Source of the DNA: Melioribacteraceae bacterium
GTDB lineage: Bacteria > Bacteroidota > Ignavibacteria > Ignavibacteriales > Melioribacteraceae
Direction of reading: 5' to 3'
Assembly (NCBI GenBank): GCA_015486905.1
Contig: WFQV01000177.1
Coordinates: forward strand, 1 to 9,885
DNA: 9,885 nucleotides
In this document: piece after piece, positions 1 to 6,064 of the stretch
How positions within the stretch are numbered: position 1 is the first letter of the stretch
How the letters are laid out: every line of letters begins with the position of its first letter
Made by a program: the position numbers and the translations under genes
Notes under the pieces: model-generated
The model's input: the letters and a program-made list of their open reading frames with translations, nothing else
What the model was told of the DNA's origin: nothing
The model's database searches: none

Positions 1-1
1 A

Positions 2-715
2 TACTATTCAGCGCTTGAACTTTCGAATATATTAAAAAACAAACTATTTAGAATAATTTATAATTTAATTGTTTCTGATAATTTTTTAGGAAGTTGGACT
101 GGTTTGGTTTTTACTGGTTATGGAGAGAAAGAAATATATCCAAGTTGCTTACCTATTAAAATTGGAGAAGTTTTTGATAATAAAATAAGATATATTGTAG
201 ATAAAGATAATATTACAATAATTGGAGATGAAATTAATGCTGCAATTAGACCATTTGCACAAAGAGATGTTATTGATACAATTCTTTCTGGGATAGATGG
301 TAACTTAGAGAATACAATATATGAATCATTTGAATCGTTTTTGTCTAAATTTTTGTCACTAATAAAAGGAGAAGTTGATAAAGAAGATCTTAAAGTAAAA
401 ATTGGAAAAATTGATATAAAAGAGTTGATAAAAATATTTGCAAAAAAATTCCAGACTACAAAAAGAGAAAAGCATATTTTCCCTTTGATGTCTTCAATTT
501 CAAGTCTATCAAAAGAAGATTTAGCAGAATTAGCAGAATCACTAATTTATTTAACATATTTAAAAAGAAGAATGTCTTTTTCTGAAGAATCGGTAGGTGG
601 GCCTATTGATGTAGCAATTATAACTAAAGGTGACGGTTTTGTATGGATTAAAAGAAAGCATTATTTTAGCAAAGAATTAAATCAAGATTTTATTTATAAA
701 TATTTAAAGGAATAA
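2..715 (+). CDS. Conserved protein of unknown function, 5'-truncated by window edge
   Basis: The frame is open from the first bases of the window to TAA at 713-715, giving 237 visible residues; the true start lies upstream. An internal TTG at 104 is not a credible start because the open frame and protein-like sequence continue before it (YSALELSNILKNKLF...). Visible landmarks are GYGEKEIYPS (about residues 39-48), RPFAQRD (83-89), a charged helical middle (about 100-155), and a C-terminal block VGGPIDVAIITKGDGF followed by VWIKRKHYF (198-222). From memory, this C-terminal block and the G(Y/F)GE-E-(Y/F)P-S and PFAQ motifs recur in a widespread bacterial family annotated only as hypothetical. 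The GGPIDVAI-K-G block faintly recalls the last strands of proteasome-like Ntn hydrolases, but that is speculation. G+C is far below that of the minus-strand genes. A small gene follows after five bases and looks cotranscribed. No signal peptide or membrane segment is visible in this part. Confidence 0.8.
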   Translation, partial: YYSALELSNILKNKLFRIIYNLIVSDNFLGSWTGLVFTGYGEKEIYPSCLPIKIGEVFDNKIRYIVDKDNITIIGDEINAAIRPFAQRDVIDTILSGIDGNLENTIYESFESFLSKFLSLIKGEVDKEDLKVKIGKIDIKELIKIFAKKFQTTKREKHIFPLMSSISSLSKEDLAELAESLIYLTYLKRRMSFSEESVGGPIDVAIITKGDGFVWIKRKHYFSKELNQDFIYKYLKE

Positions 716-720
716 TAATT

Positions 721-900
721 ATGTATTTAACTAATATTATGAGAGAAGATAATAAAGACATTAAAGTACAGAAAATTCTATCAGATGTTCTTAAAATTGA
801 TATGAAAGAAAAATCTGATAAAAAAGAAAAAAGTGATAAAGAAATAGTAAAATTTCTTTCAGAACACATGATTAAAGAAGTAGAAAAAGCACTTAAGTAA
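721..900 (+). CDS. Small lysine-rich hypothetical protein (59 aa)
   Basis: ATG at 721 opens a 59-codon frame ending in TAA at 898-900. A Shine-Dalgarno-like AAAGGA at 706-711 lies 9 bases before the ATG, inside the last codons of the upstream gene, and only five bases separate the two genes, so translational coupling is likely. The protein is highly charged: the middle (about residues 28-40) is a KSDKKEKSDKE stretch, flanked by amphipathic helical segments (IKVQKILSDVLKID and EIVKFLSEHMIKEVEKALK). No cysteine, signal peptide or membrane segment is visible. I recognise no family. The pairing suggests it acts with the preceding gene, but this is inference. A minus-strand open frame over the same bases (690-929) has the low-complexity look of antisense to AT-rich coding DNA, so the plus-strand reading is preferred. 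Confidence 0.6.
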   Translation: MYLTNIMREDNKDIKVQKILSDVLKIDMKEKSDKKEKSDKEIVKFLSEHMIKEVEKALK

Positions 901-1082
901 AATATTTTTTTGTTGAATTTTTTATTCAAAAAGATAACGTATTCAATTTACCTTCCGTTTGAAATTGATTTTATTGAATTAACTAGTATAACACGGGCGT
1001 CAACGCGGAATTTGCCACGCGCGCGGCTCTTTAGTATATTGCAAATTATCTCGGCGTGTCAAATCCGGTAACGTCCAGACCG
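901..1082. other. Convergent intergenic junction with an abrupt composition change
   Basis: The plus-strand pair ends at 900 and cmoB ends from the other side at 1083. The first 90 bases are almost pure A/T and include a small stem (TTGAAT at 913-918 with ATTCAA at 924-929, five-T loop) and TCAATTT/AAATTGA inverted copies near 944-968. At 994-1029 there is a sudden C/G-rich patch with short nested inverted repeats (for example GCGT-CA-ACGC around 998-1007 and a CGCGCGCGG run ending near 1026). I see no gene, tRNA or integrase site. The patch marks the change from the AT-rich left block to the bulk composition and may be the edge of an acquired segment. Confidence 0.5.
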
Positions 1083-1090
1083 TTATTTTT
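1069..1090 (+). terminator. Weak candidate intrinsic terminator for the plus-strand genes
   Basis: TAACG (1069-1073), a 7-base loop, CGTTA (1081-1085) and then TTTTT (1086-1090) form a short stem followed by a T run on the plus strand. It overlaps the cmoB stop codon, as a convergent terminator can. The stem is only five pairs and lies about 170 bases past the plus-strand stop at 900, so this is a weak call. Confidence 0.2.
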
Positions 1091-2042
1091 CACAAACAAA
1101 AATAGCTCTAACAGGCGCAGGATAACCCTCAACAGTTTTGTCGGCATTTTGAACATCGAGAAATTCCGGAAGCGATTCCCAAGGCATCCATTGTGTACTA
1201 CGCTGTTCTTGCGGAGTTGTTCTCGTTACATCAATAAGCCTAATATTTTTAAACCCTGCCCGCTTAAGCCAGCTTTCTAAAGTCAAAGGAGAAAGGATAA
1301 ACCAAACATTACGCATCTTTGCATATCTGCCTTCGGGGACAAGCACATCGCCATTTTTCCCTTCAATTACCAAAGTCTCCAAAATTAACTCTCCACCGGG
1401 CTTCAAAAAAGATTTTAATTTAAATAAATGGTCAAACGGTGAACGGCGGTGATACAACACTCCCATCGAAAATACGGTATCGAACAACTCCAAATTTTCA
1501 GGCATCCGTTCGACGCCTACAGGCAGCACCCAAACCGGTACGGCATTTAGATAATGCTTAAAAACATTGAATTGAACGACACTCAATAAATACGGGTCTA
1601 TTCCTATTACACCGGCAGCGCCTTCGCCAAGCATTCTCCAGCAATGGTAGCCGTTGCCGCTACCTACATCGAGGACAAGTCTGCCCTTCAAAGATGAAAT
1701 TGAATCCTTAAGTCTGTTCCATTTTAAGTCGGAACGCCATTCGGTATCGATTAAAATATCGAAAATACTGTAAGGACCCTTTCGCCAAGGGATTAAAGCA
1801 TTAAGTTGTTCTCGTAAAATACTACGAGCATGTGGGTCCAAATCTTTTAGCAACCCGATTTTTATTACGTCTTCACAAAAGTTTGTAACGGAAGGAATGG
1901 CATCAGGAAGATTTCGCAATACGGAAAGAAATTTTTCGTAATCGCCGTGACGTTTGGATTCTTCTATTAAAGGTTTTAAACCCCCTAATTTTTCCGAGAG
2001 ATTGTTCTTCTCTAAAAACTCAAAAAAACTTTCGTAATTCAT
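1083..2042 (-). CDS. cmoB: tRNA U34 carboxymethyltransferase CmoB
   Basis: CmoB transfers the carboxymethyl group of carboxy-S-adenosylmethionine to 5-hydroxyuridine at the wobble position 34 of tRNA, giving cmo5U, which widens decoding of four-codon boxes. The 319-residue protein matches the E. coli enzyme (about 323) along its length: IPWRKGPYSIF (84-94), LIDTEWRSDLKW (97-108), the SAM-fold motif LVLDVGSGNGYHCWRM (122-137), FSMGVLYHRRSP (191-202), LETLVIEG (221-228), and KTVEGYPAPVRA (302-313) near the end. K88, Y197 and R312 align at a constant offset of three with E. coli K91, Y200 and R315, which I recall as carboxylate-binding residues. The ATG overlaps the cmoA stop by four bases (ATGA) and has no clear Shine-Dalgarno, so translation is probably coupled to cmoA. 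Cytoplasmic. Confidence in the family is high. Confidence 0.96.
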   Translation of the reverse strand: MNYESFFEFLEKNNLSEKLGGLKPLIEESKRHGDYEKFLSVLRNLPDAIPSVTNFCEDVIKIGLLKDLDPHARSILREQLNALIPWRKGPYSIFDILIDTEWRSDLKWNRLKDSISSLKGRLVLDVGSGNGYHCWRMLGEGAAGVIGIDPYLLSVVQFNVFKHYLNAVPVWVLPVGVERMPENLELFDTVFSMGVLYHRRSPFDHLFKLKSFLKPGGELILETLVIEGKNGDVLVPEGRYAKMRNVWFILSPLTLESWLKRAGFKNIRLIDVTRTTPQEQRSTQWMPWESLPEFLDVQNADKTVEGYPAPVRAIFVCEK

Positions 2043-2767
2043 TTTACGGCAATGATTGAAACAAAATTAAAAATTTGAAACCATACGTCAACCCGTGAGA
2101 ACCCGAGTTTTTTTAATCTTTCCAAATGATATTCCAAACTGTCGAGAATCATCACATTCTCCAACGCGTCACGCTTACGGCTTATTTCCAAACGGCTGTA
2201 GCCCATGAATTCCTTGAAATCGTAATAACTCTCGGACTGTCTTTCGTTCAGGCTTTCATCGGAATATTTGACTTTCTCGGTTAATATTAAAATCCCTTTC
2301 GATGTAAGCCCTCGGTAAATTTTCTCAAGCTGATTAAGCCTTTTTTCGGGGGACACAAATTGAAGGGTTAAATTTAACACAACAACGGAAGCATTCGTAA
2401 TATTGACTTTCGTAACATCTTGTTCAACAAGTTCAATGGGAATTTGAAATTTGGAATTATCCACAAAATCCTTAGCCCTTTGAAGCATCTGCGGAGAATT
2501 GTCAACAGCAATTATTTTACACCCGGGTTGTTTGATTTTTTGTTGCATCGAAAGAGCCGAAGCGCCCAAAGAACATCCCAAATCGTAAATATTGGTTTCA
2601 GGCTGTGCAAATTTCTCGGCGAACATTCCAGTGACGGCTATTATTGTACTGTAGCCCGGAATAGATCGGCGGAGCATATCTTCAAAAACATTTGCAACTT
2701 TTTCGTCGAACTTAAAGTCCACTATTTCTTTAATGTCGCCTGTGAAAATCTTGTCGAGTTTTTTCAT
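2039..2767 (-). CDS. cmoA: Carboxy-S-adenosyl-L-methionine synthase CmoA
   Basis: CmoA converts SAM and prephenate to carboxy-SAM and phenylpyruvate, supplying the cofactor used by CmoB. Diagnostic blocks match E. coli CmoA: FDEKVANVFEDM then RRSIPGYS, the SAM-binding IYDLGCSLGASALS, IIAVDNSPQML, VVLNLTLQFVSPEKR, ISRKRDALENVM, and VWFQIFNFVS at the end. Counting from a possible GTG at 2776, R202 and Y42 line up with E. coli R199 and Y39, residues I recall at the carboxylate pocket. The start is uncertain. The frame can begin at GTG (2774-2776, 245 aa) with no ribosome site in front, or at ATG (2765-2767, 242 aa) with GTGAG a few bases upstream. I chose the ATG. The gene overlaps cmoB by four bases. 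It also shares a pathway link with the PheA fusion in this window, since prephenate is the substrate of both. Confidence 0.96.
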   Translation of the reverse strand: MKKLDKIFTGDIKEIVDFKFDEKVANVFEDMLRRSIPGYSTIIAVTGMFAEKFAQPETNIYDLGCSLGASALSMQQKIKQPGCKIIAVDNSPQMLQRAKDFVDNSKFQIPIELVEQDVTKVNITNASVVVLNLTLQFVSPEKRLNQLEKIYRGLTSKGILILTEKVKYSDESLNERQSESYYDFKEFMGYSRLEISRKRDALENVMILDSLEYHLERLKKLGFSRVDVWFQIFNFVSIIAVK

Positions 2768-2960
2768 ATTGCTCACAAATTAAAATGCCGATTGCTAAAA
2801 TAATTCAAACTAAAGAGAAGGAAAAACAGAGGGGTCGAAATAAAATTTAAAATCCGGGCGGATACTTCGCCTCATCTAATGATTTCGATGTAGAGTGTAC
2901 CAATTATGAAATTTGTATTTTACCAATGCTGTTTTACTTAGTGAAGTAGTAATGAAGAGA
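2768..2960 (-). other. Intergenic region between the calcium ATPase and cmoA
   Basis: About 190 bases separate the ATPase stop from the cmoA start, enough for a separate cmoAB promoter. On the minus strand a GGCG-7-CGCC stem (2857-2871), followed by CGGATTTTAAATTTTA, could be a weak terminator for the ATPase. The same bases contain a second inverted repeat, ATCCG-GG-CGGAT (2852-2863 on the plus strand). No clean -35/-10 pair stands out. I see no small gene here. Confidence 0.3.
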
Positions 2961-5666
2961 TTAACTGAATTTCCTTCTCATAATTAATTTTAATGCTTCA
3001 CCGAAAAGCAGAGTTGTTGAAGCTGCCAGGAATGCAACAATCCAACCTTTGAGACTCAATGTAATTGTGTCGAAAGCCAAATGAAACAAAGGAATTTCCG
3101 TAACAGTTAAAGTAAGAAGAATCGAAATGATTATTCCGATAATTAAAAAATGATTTGAAAAGAAATTTAATTTAAAGGAAGAGATATTAAACGAACGGCA
3201 ATTAAGTCCGTTAAATAAACGTGCAAAAATTAATGTAACGAAAAAATAAGTAGTTGCATCTGCTCCGGTAACTCCGTTTTTAATTCCCCAAAGGAATACA
3301 CTTCCCGATACGATGGAAATCCAAAAGCCGATTGTCAAAATTGTAATTATCGCGCGCTTATTAAGAATTCCCTCCTTAACATTACGGGGTTTACGGTTCA
3401 TTATTCCTTCTTCGGGCGGTTCCAACCCCAAAGCTATTGCTATCAGTCCGTCCATTAAAAAGTTAATAAATAAAATCTGCACGGCGGTAAGCGGAAGAGG
3501 CAGAACAAACAATAAGGCAGCCACTAAAGCAAGCACAGCTCCCAAGTTACCGCTAAGCAAGTAAACAAGATACTTCCGAATGTTTTCAAATATGCTTCGT
3601 CCTTCTTCCACGGCAGCAACAATGGAAGCAAAATTGTCGTCGGTTAGAATCATATCCGCTGCTTCGCGGCTAACCTCGGTGCCTTTAATTCCCATTGCAA
3701 TGCCGATATCGGCTCTTTTTAACGCGGGTGCGTCGTTAACGCCGTCGCCCGTCATTGCAACGATGTTACCCTTGTTCATTAAGGCTTGAACAATTTTCAA
3801 CTTGTGCGAGGGAGAAATGCGCGCGTAAACATCGGTATATTCAACAAGTCTGTCAAGTTCCTCATCGTTTAATTTCTCAAGTTCCGTTCCGGTAATTGAA
3901 CCGCCGTTTTTCATTATTCCCAGTTCTTTTGCAATCGCAACGGCTGTAGTTTTGTGGTCGCCCGTAATCATAATCGGCTTGATTGATGCACGCTCGCAAG
4001 TTTTGATTGCTTCTTTCACTTCCGGTCTTGGTGGGTCAATCATACCCACTATTCCGAACAGGGTCATCCCCTCTCGGTCGGATTCGCCGAGCTTATTTCT
4101 TGTTCCCGTTTCCTTGTAAGCAAATCCAAGAACTCTTAAAGCTTTGGCGCTAAGCTCTTCACTTTTTGCAATGAAACGTTCCCGCTCCTCGTCGGTTAGC
4201 TCCCTTTCTTTACCGTCAATGAAAATTTTAGTTGAATTGTTAATTATTATTTCCGGTGCACCTTTCGTGAAGGCAAAGTTAACATTCTCCACCATATTGA
4301 GCGTAGTCATCTTTTTCGTTTCGGAAGAGAAAGGGATTTCATCAATGCGTTTAAATTTTTTGCGGGATTCACGAACATTAATTCCGGCCTTTTCGGCACA
4401 AACGACAATAGCGCCTTCGGTCGGGTCTCCTATTATTCCGTAATGTCCGTCGGCTCTGTCCAAAACCGTGTCGTTACAAAGCGAACCGGCGGTAAGTAAA
4501 AAGTTTAACGTTTTTTCTTCCTTTGCATTTACCGCTTTACCATTAAAGATAAATTCTCCTTTGGGATTGTAGCCGGCGCCGGTTACGTCAAATTCTTTTT
4601 CAGCCGTTACTATTTTCTGAATTGTCATTTGATCTTGCGTAAGCGTGCCTGTTTTATCCGTACAAATAATGTTGGTTGCTCCGAGTGTTTCCACAGCCGG
4701 TAATTTTCTAATCAAGGCACGCCGTTTAACCATTCTTTTAACGCCGAGCGCAATGCTGATTGTAACTACTGCGGGCAAGGCTTCAGGGATAACCGCGACA
4801 GCAATAGCCACGCCCCAAACGAACATTTCAACCAACGGATAACCTTCCAAAATCCCAAGGGTGCTCATTACGCCGGCGAGAACAATAGAATAGACCCCCA
4901 ACTTTCTGCCAAGCGTGTCCAAATTTCTCTGCAGAGGAGTTCTCCTTTTTTCGGTCGATTGTAGCAGTTCGGCTATTTTGCCGAACTCGGTTTTCATTCC
5001 CGTCGCAACTACTGTGGCTATTCCTCTTCCGTATGTAACTGCCGTTCCCATGTAAACCATATTTTTAAGGTCGCCCAAGGAAGATTTCTTTTCATCAATG
5101 GTTTTGTCGGTTTTTAAAATTGCATGAGATTCCCCCGTCAGTGCTGCTTCGTTAACTTTAAGATTTTTTGAAGCGATAAGCCTCGCATCGGCGGGAATTT
5201 TGTTACCCGTTTGTAAAACAATCAAATCGCCGGGTACAATTTCCGCAGCAGGAATAATTTTTTCTATTCCATCTCTGATTACCGTTGCATTCGGTGCCGC
5301 CATTTTCTTTAAAGCTTCAATTGCCTTCCCTGCTTGGTATTCCTGTATAAATCCGAGTATGCCGGCAAGAATTACTATTACAATAATTGTAATTGCTTCT
5401 ACCATTTGACCAATCAAAGCCGAAATAATTGACGCGGTAATAAGAATAATTATTAAGAGGCTAAAAAATTGTTCGGAAAATAATTTTAAGGCGGATTCCT
5501 TTTTTTTCGAAGTAATTTGATTAGGTCCGTAAATTCCCAATCTATGTTTTGCTTCCCTCTCTTTTAATCCTTTATCGGAAGTATTCAAATCGGCTAACGT
5601 CTTTTCAATTGTTAGACCGTGCCACGATTTACCTTCAACGATATTTTTATTTTGAGTATCTCTCAT
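2961..5666 (-). CDS. P-type (P2A) cation ATPase, probably calcium-exporting
   Basis: This 901-residue membrane pump resembles SERCA/PMR1-type Ca2+ ATPases and probably exports Ca2+ (possibly Mn2+) using ATP. Order: N-terminal cation-ATPase domain (about 14-80); M1-M2 (about 64-108); actuator domain with TGES (177-180); M3-M4 with PEALP (294-298); phosphorylation motif DKTGT (D337); nucleotide domain with KGAPE (468-472); TGDH (568-571); hinge motif TGDGVNDAPA (639-648); M5-M10 (about 698-890) including NFLMDG (735-740). The site II calcium ligands E295, N735 and D739 are present. The position of SERCA E771, three after N707, is A710, so a single ion site as in PMR1/PMCA pumps is likely. PEALP replaces the commoner PEGLP. 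The ATG at 5666 has no good Shine-Dalgarno. It is preceded by 119 noncoding bases with a palindrome, so it may be its own transcription unit. Length is normal for the family. The exact ion is inferred. Confidence 0.95.
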   Translation of the reverse strand: MRDTQNKNIVEGKSWHGLTIEKTLADLNTSDKGLKEREAKHRLGIYGPNQITSKKKESALKLFSEQFFSLLIIILITASIISALIGQMVEAITIIVIVILAGILGFIQEYQAGKAIEALKKMAAPNATVIRDGIEKIIPAAEIVPGDLIVLQTGNKIPADARLIASKNLKVNEAALTGESHAILKTDKTIDEKKSSLGDLKNMVYMGTAVTYGRGIATVVATGMKTEFGKIAELLQSTEKRRTPLQRNLDTLGRKLGVYSIVLAGVMSTLGILEGYPLVEMFVWGVAIAVAVIPEALPAVVTISIALGVKRMVKRRALIRKLPAVETLGATNIICTDKTGTLTQDQMTIQKIVTAEKEFDVTGAGYNPKGEFIFNGKAVNAKEEKTLNFLLTAGSLCNDTVLDRADGHYGIIGDPTEGAIVVCAEKAGINVRESRKKFKRIDEIPFSSETKKMTTLNMVENVNFAFTKGAPEIIINNSTKIFIDGKERELTDEERERFIAKSEELSAKALRVLGFAYKETGTRNKLGESDREGMTLFGIVGMIDPPRPEVKEAIKTCERASIKPIMITGDHKTTAVAIAKELGIMKNGGSITGTELEKLNDEELDRLVEYTDVYARISPSHKLKIVQALMNKGNIVAMTGDGVNDAPALKRADIGIAMGIKGTEVSREAADMILTDDNFASIVAAVEEGRSIFENIRKYLVYLLSGNLGAVLALVAALLFVLPLPLTAVQILFINFLMDGLIAIALGLEPPEEGIMNRKPRNVKEGILNKRAIITILTIGFWISIVSGSVFLWGIKNGVTGADATTYFFVTLIFARLFNGLNCRSFNISSFKLNFFSNHFLIIGIIISILLTLTVTEIPLFHLAFDTITLSLKGWIVAFLAASTTLLFGEALKLIMRRKFS

Positions 5667-5695
5667 TCATTATTTTTTAATGAGGAATGATTCTT

Positions 5696-5725
5696 TTCTT
5701 AGAAATCGATAAATATTCTTGACAA
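5696..5725 (-). promoter_or_regulatory. Weak sigma70-like promoter candidate for the calcium ATPase
   Basis: Read on the minus strand, TTGTCA (plus 5720-5725) and TAAGAA (plus 5696-5701) are separated by 18 bases, ending about 30 bases before the ATPase ATG. Spacing and position fit a promoter, but the -10 match is poor and AT-rich DNA yields such matches by chance. Confidence 0.25.
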
Positions 5726-5753
5726 ATTAGAACTTTTAAAATTAAAATTCAAT

Positions 5754-5770
5754 GTTTTGTGTCACAAAAC
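5754..5770. repeat. Perfect 17-base palindrome between small gene and ATPase
   Basis: GTTTTGTG, one central T, then CACAAAAC: eight-base arms with perfect symmetry. It lies 15 bases past the stop of the 72-aa gene and about 28 bases upstream of the ATPase -35 candidate. On the minus strand it can fold as a 7-pair stem with a 3-base loop followed by ATTGAATTTTAATTTT. It could therefore be a terminator of the upstream genes or a dimeric repressor/activator site for the ATPase. The sequence alone does not decide between these. Confidence 0.55.
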
Positions 5771-5785
5771 GGAGCAAACGGTAAT

Positions 5786-6004
5786 TTATTCTTCGGCGTT
5801 GTATGTCAGCTCTATTTTAACGTGAAGGTCCGCTCCGCTAAAAAGTGTGTATTTCACTTCGTTAATTGTACACTTGTAATCCTCGCCAACCATTTCACTA
5901 ACAACATTTGCTATCTTCTCCTCCAATTCTCCGATGCTAACATTTTTAAGTTTATTTTTTAACAGCTTGTCAACATCAACCGTTTTTTCTTTACTCTCGG
6001 ACAT
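5786..6004 (-). CDS. Small conserved-looking hypothetical protein (72 aa)
   Basis: ATG at 6004 is preceded by a strong Shine-Dalgarno AAGGAG (plus 6013-6018) at 8-base spacing, the best ribosome site in the window, so the gene is very likely translated. The 72-residue protein is acidic/lysine-mixed and soluble. A helical first half (about residues 10-42, VDKLLKNKLKNVSIGELEEKI and on) is followed by two likely beta strands (about 45-54, CTINEVKYTL; 58-68, DLHVKIELTY). One cysteine (about residue 45) is visible; there is no signal peptide or membrane segment. I recognise no family. It lies 60 bases after the phosphomannomutase stop on the same strand and may share its transcript. The next gene, the calcium ATPase, is separated from it by 119 bases and a palindrome. 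Confidence 0.75.
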   Translation of the reverse strand: MSESKEKTVDVDKLLKNKLKNVSIGELEEKIANVVSEMVGEDYKCTINEVKYTLFSGADLHVKIELTYNAEE

Positions 6005-6064
6005 AATGCTTACTCCTTAATTTTTTAATTTTAGACGCTTCAGAACGAAGTAAGTTCTTTGAAC

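Noticed and set aside
690..929. Minus-strand open frame of 79 codons over the small plus-strand gene
   Set aside because: It is Phe/Ser/Ile-rich antisense of an AT-rich coding region, overlaps the ends of two plausible plus-strand genes and has no ribosome site.
911..932. TTGAAT/ATTCAA stem just after the small plus-strand gene as an intrinsic terminator
   Set aside because: The stem is six A/T-rich pairs and is followed by A residues, not a T run, on the plus strand; the reverse strand also lacks a T run after it.
1030..1085. Possible tRNA-like 3' end (GTCAAATCC) at the composition junction, which would suggest an attachment site
   Set aside because: The TTC of a T-loop is missing, the flanking bases do not pair as a T-stem, and no acceptor or anticodon arm can be built.
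2420..2803. Plus-strand 127-codon frame opposite cmoA
   Set aside because: It is antisense to a gene with clear motifs along its whole length.
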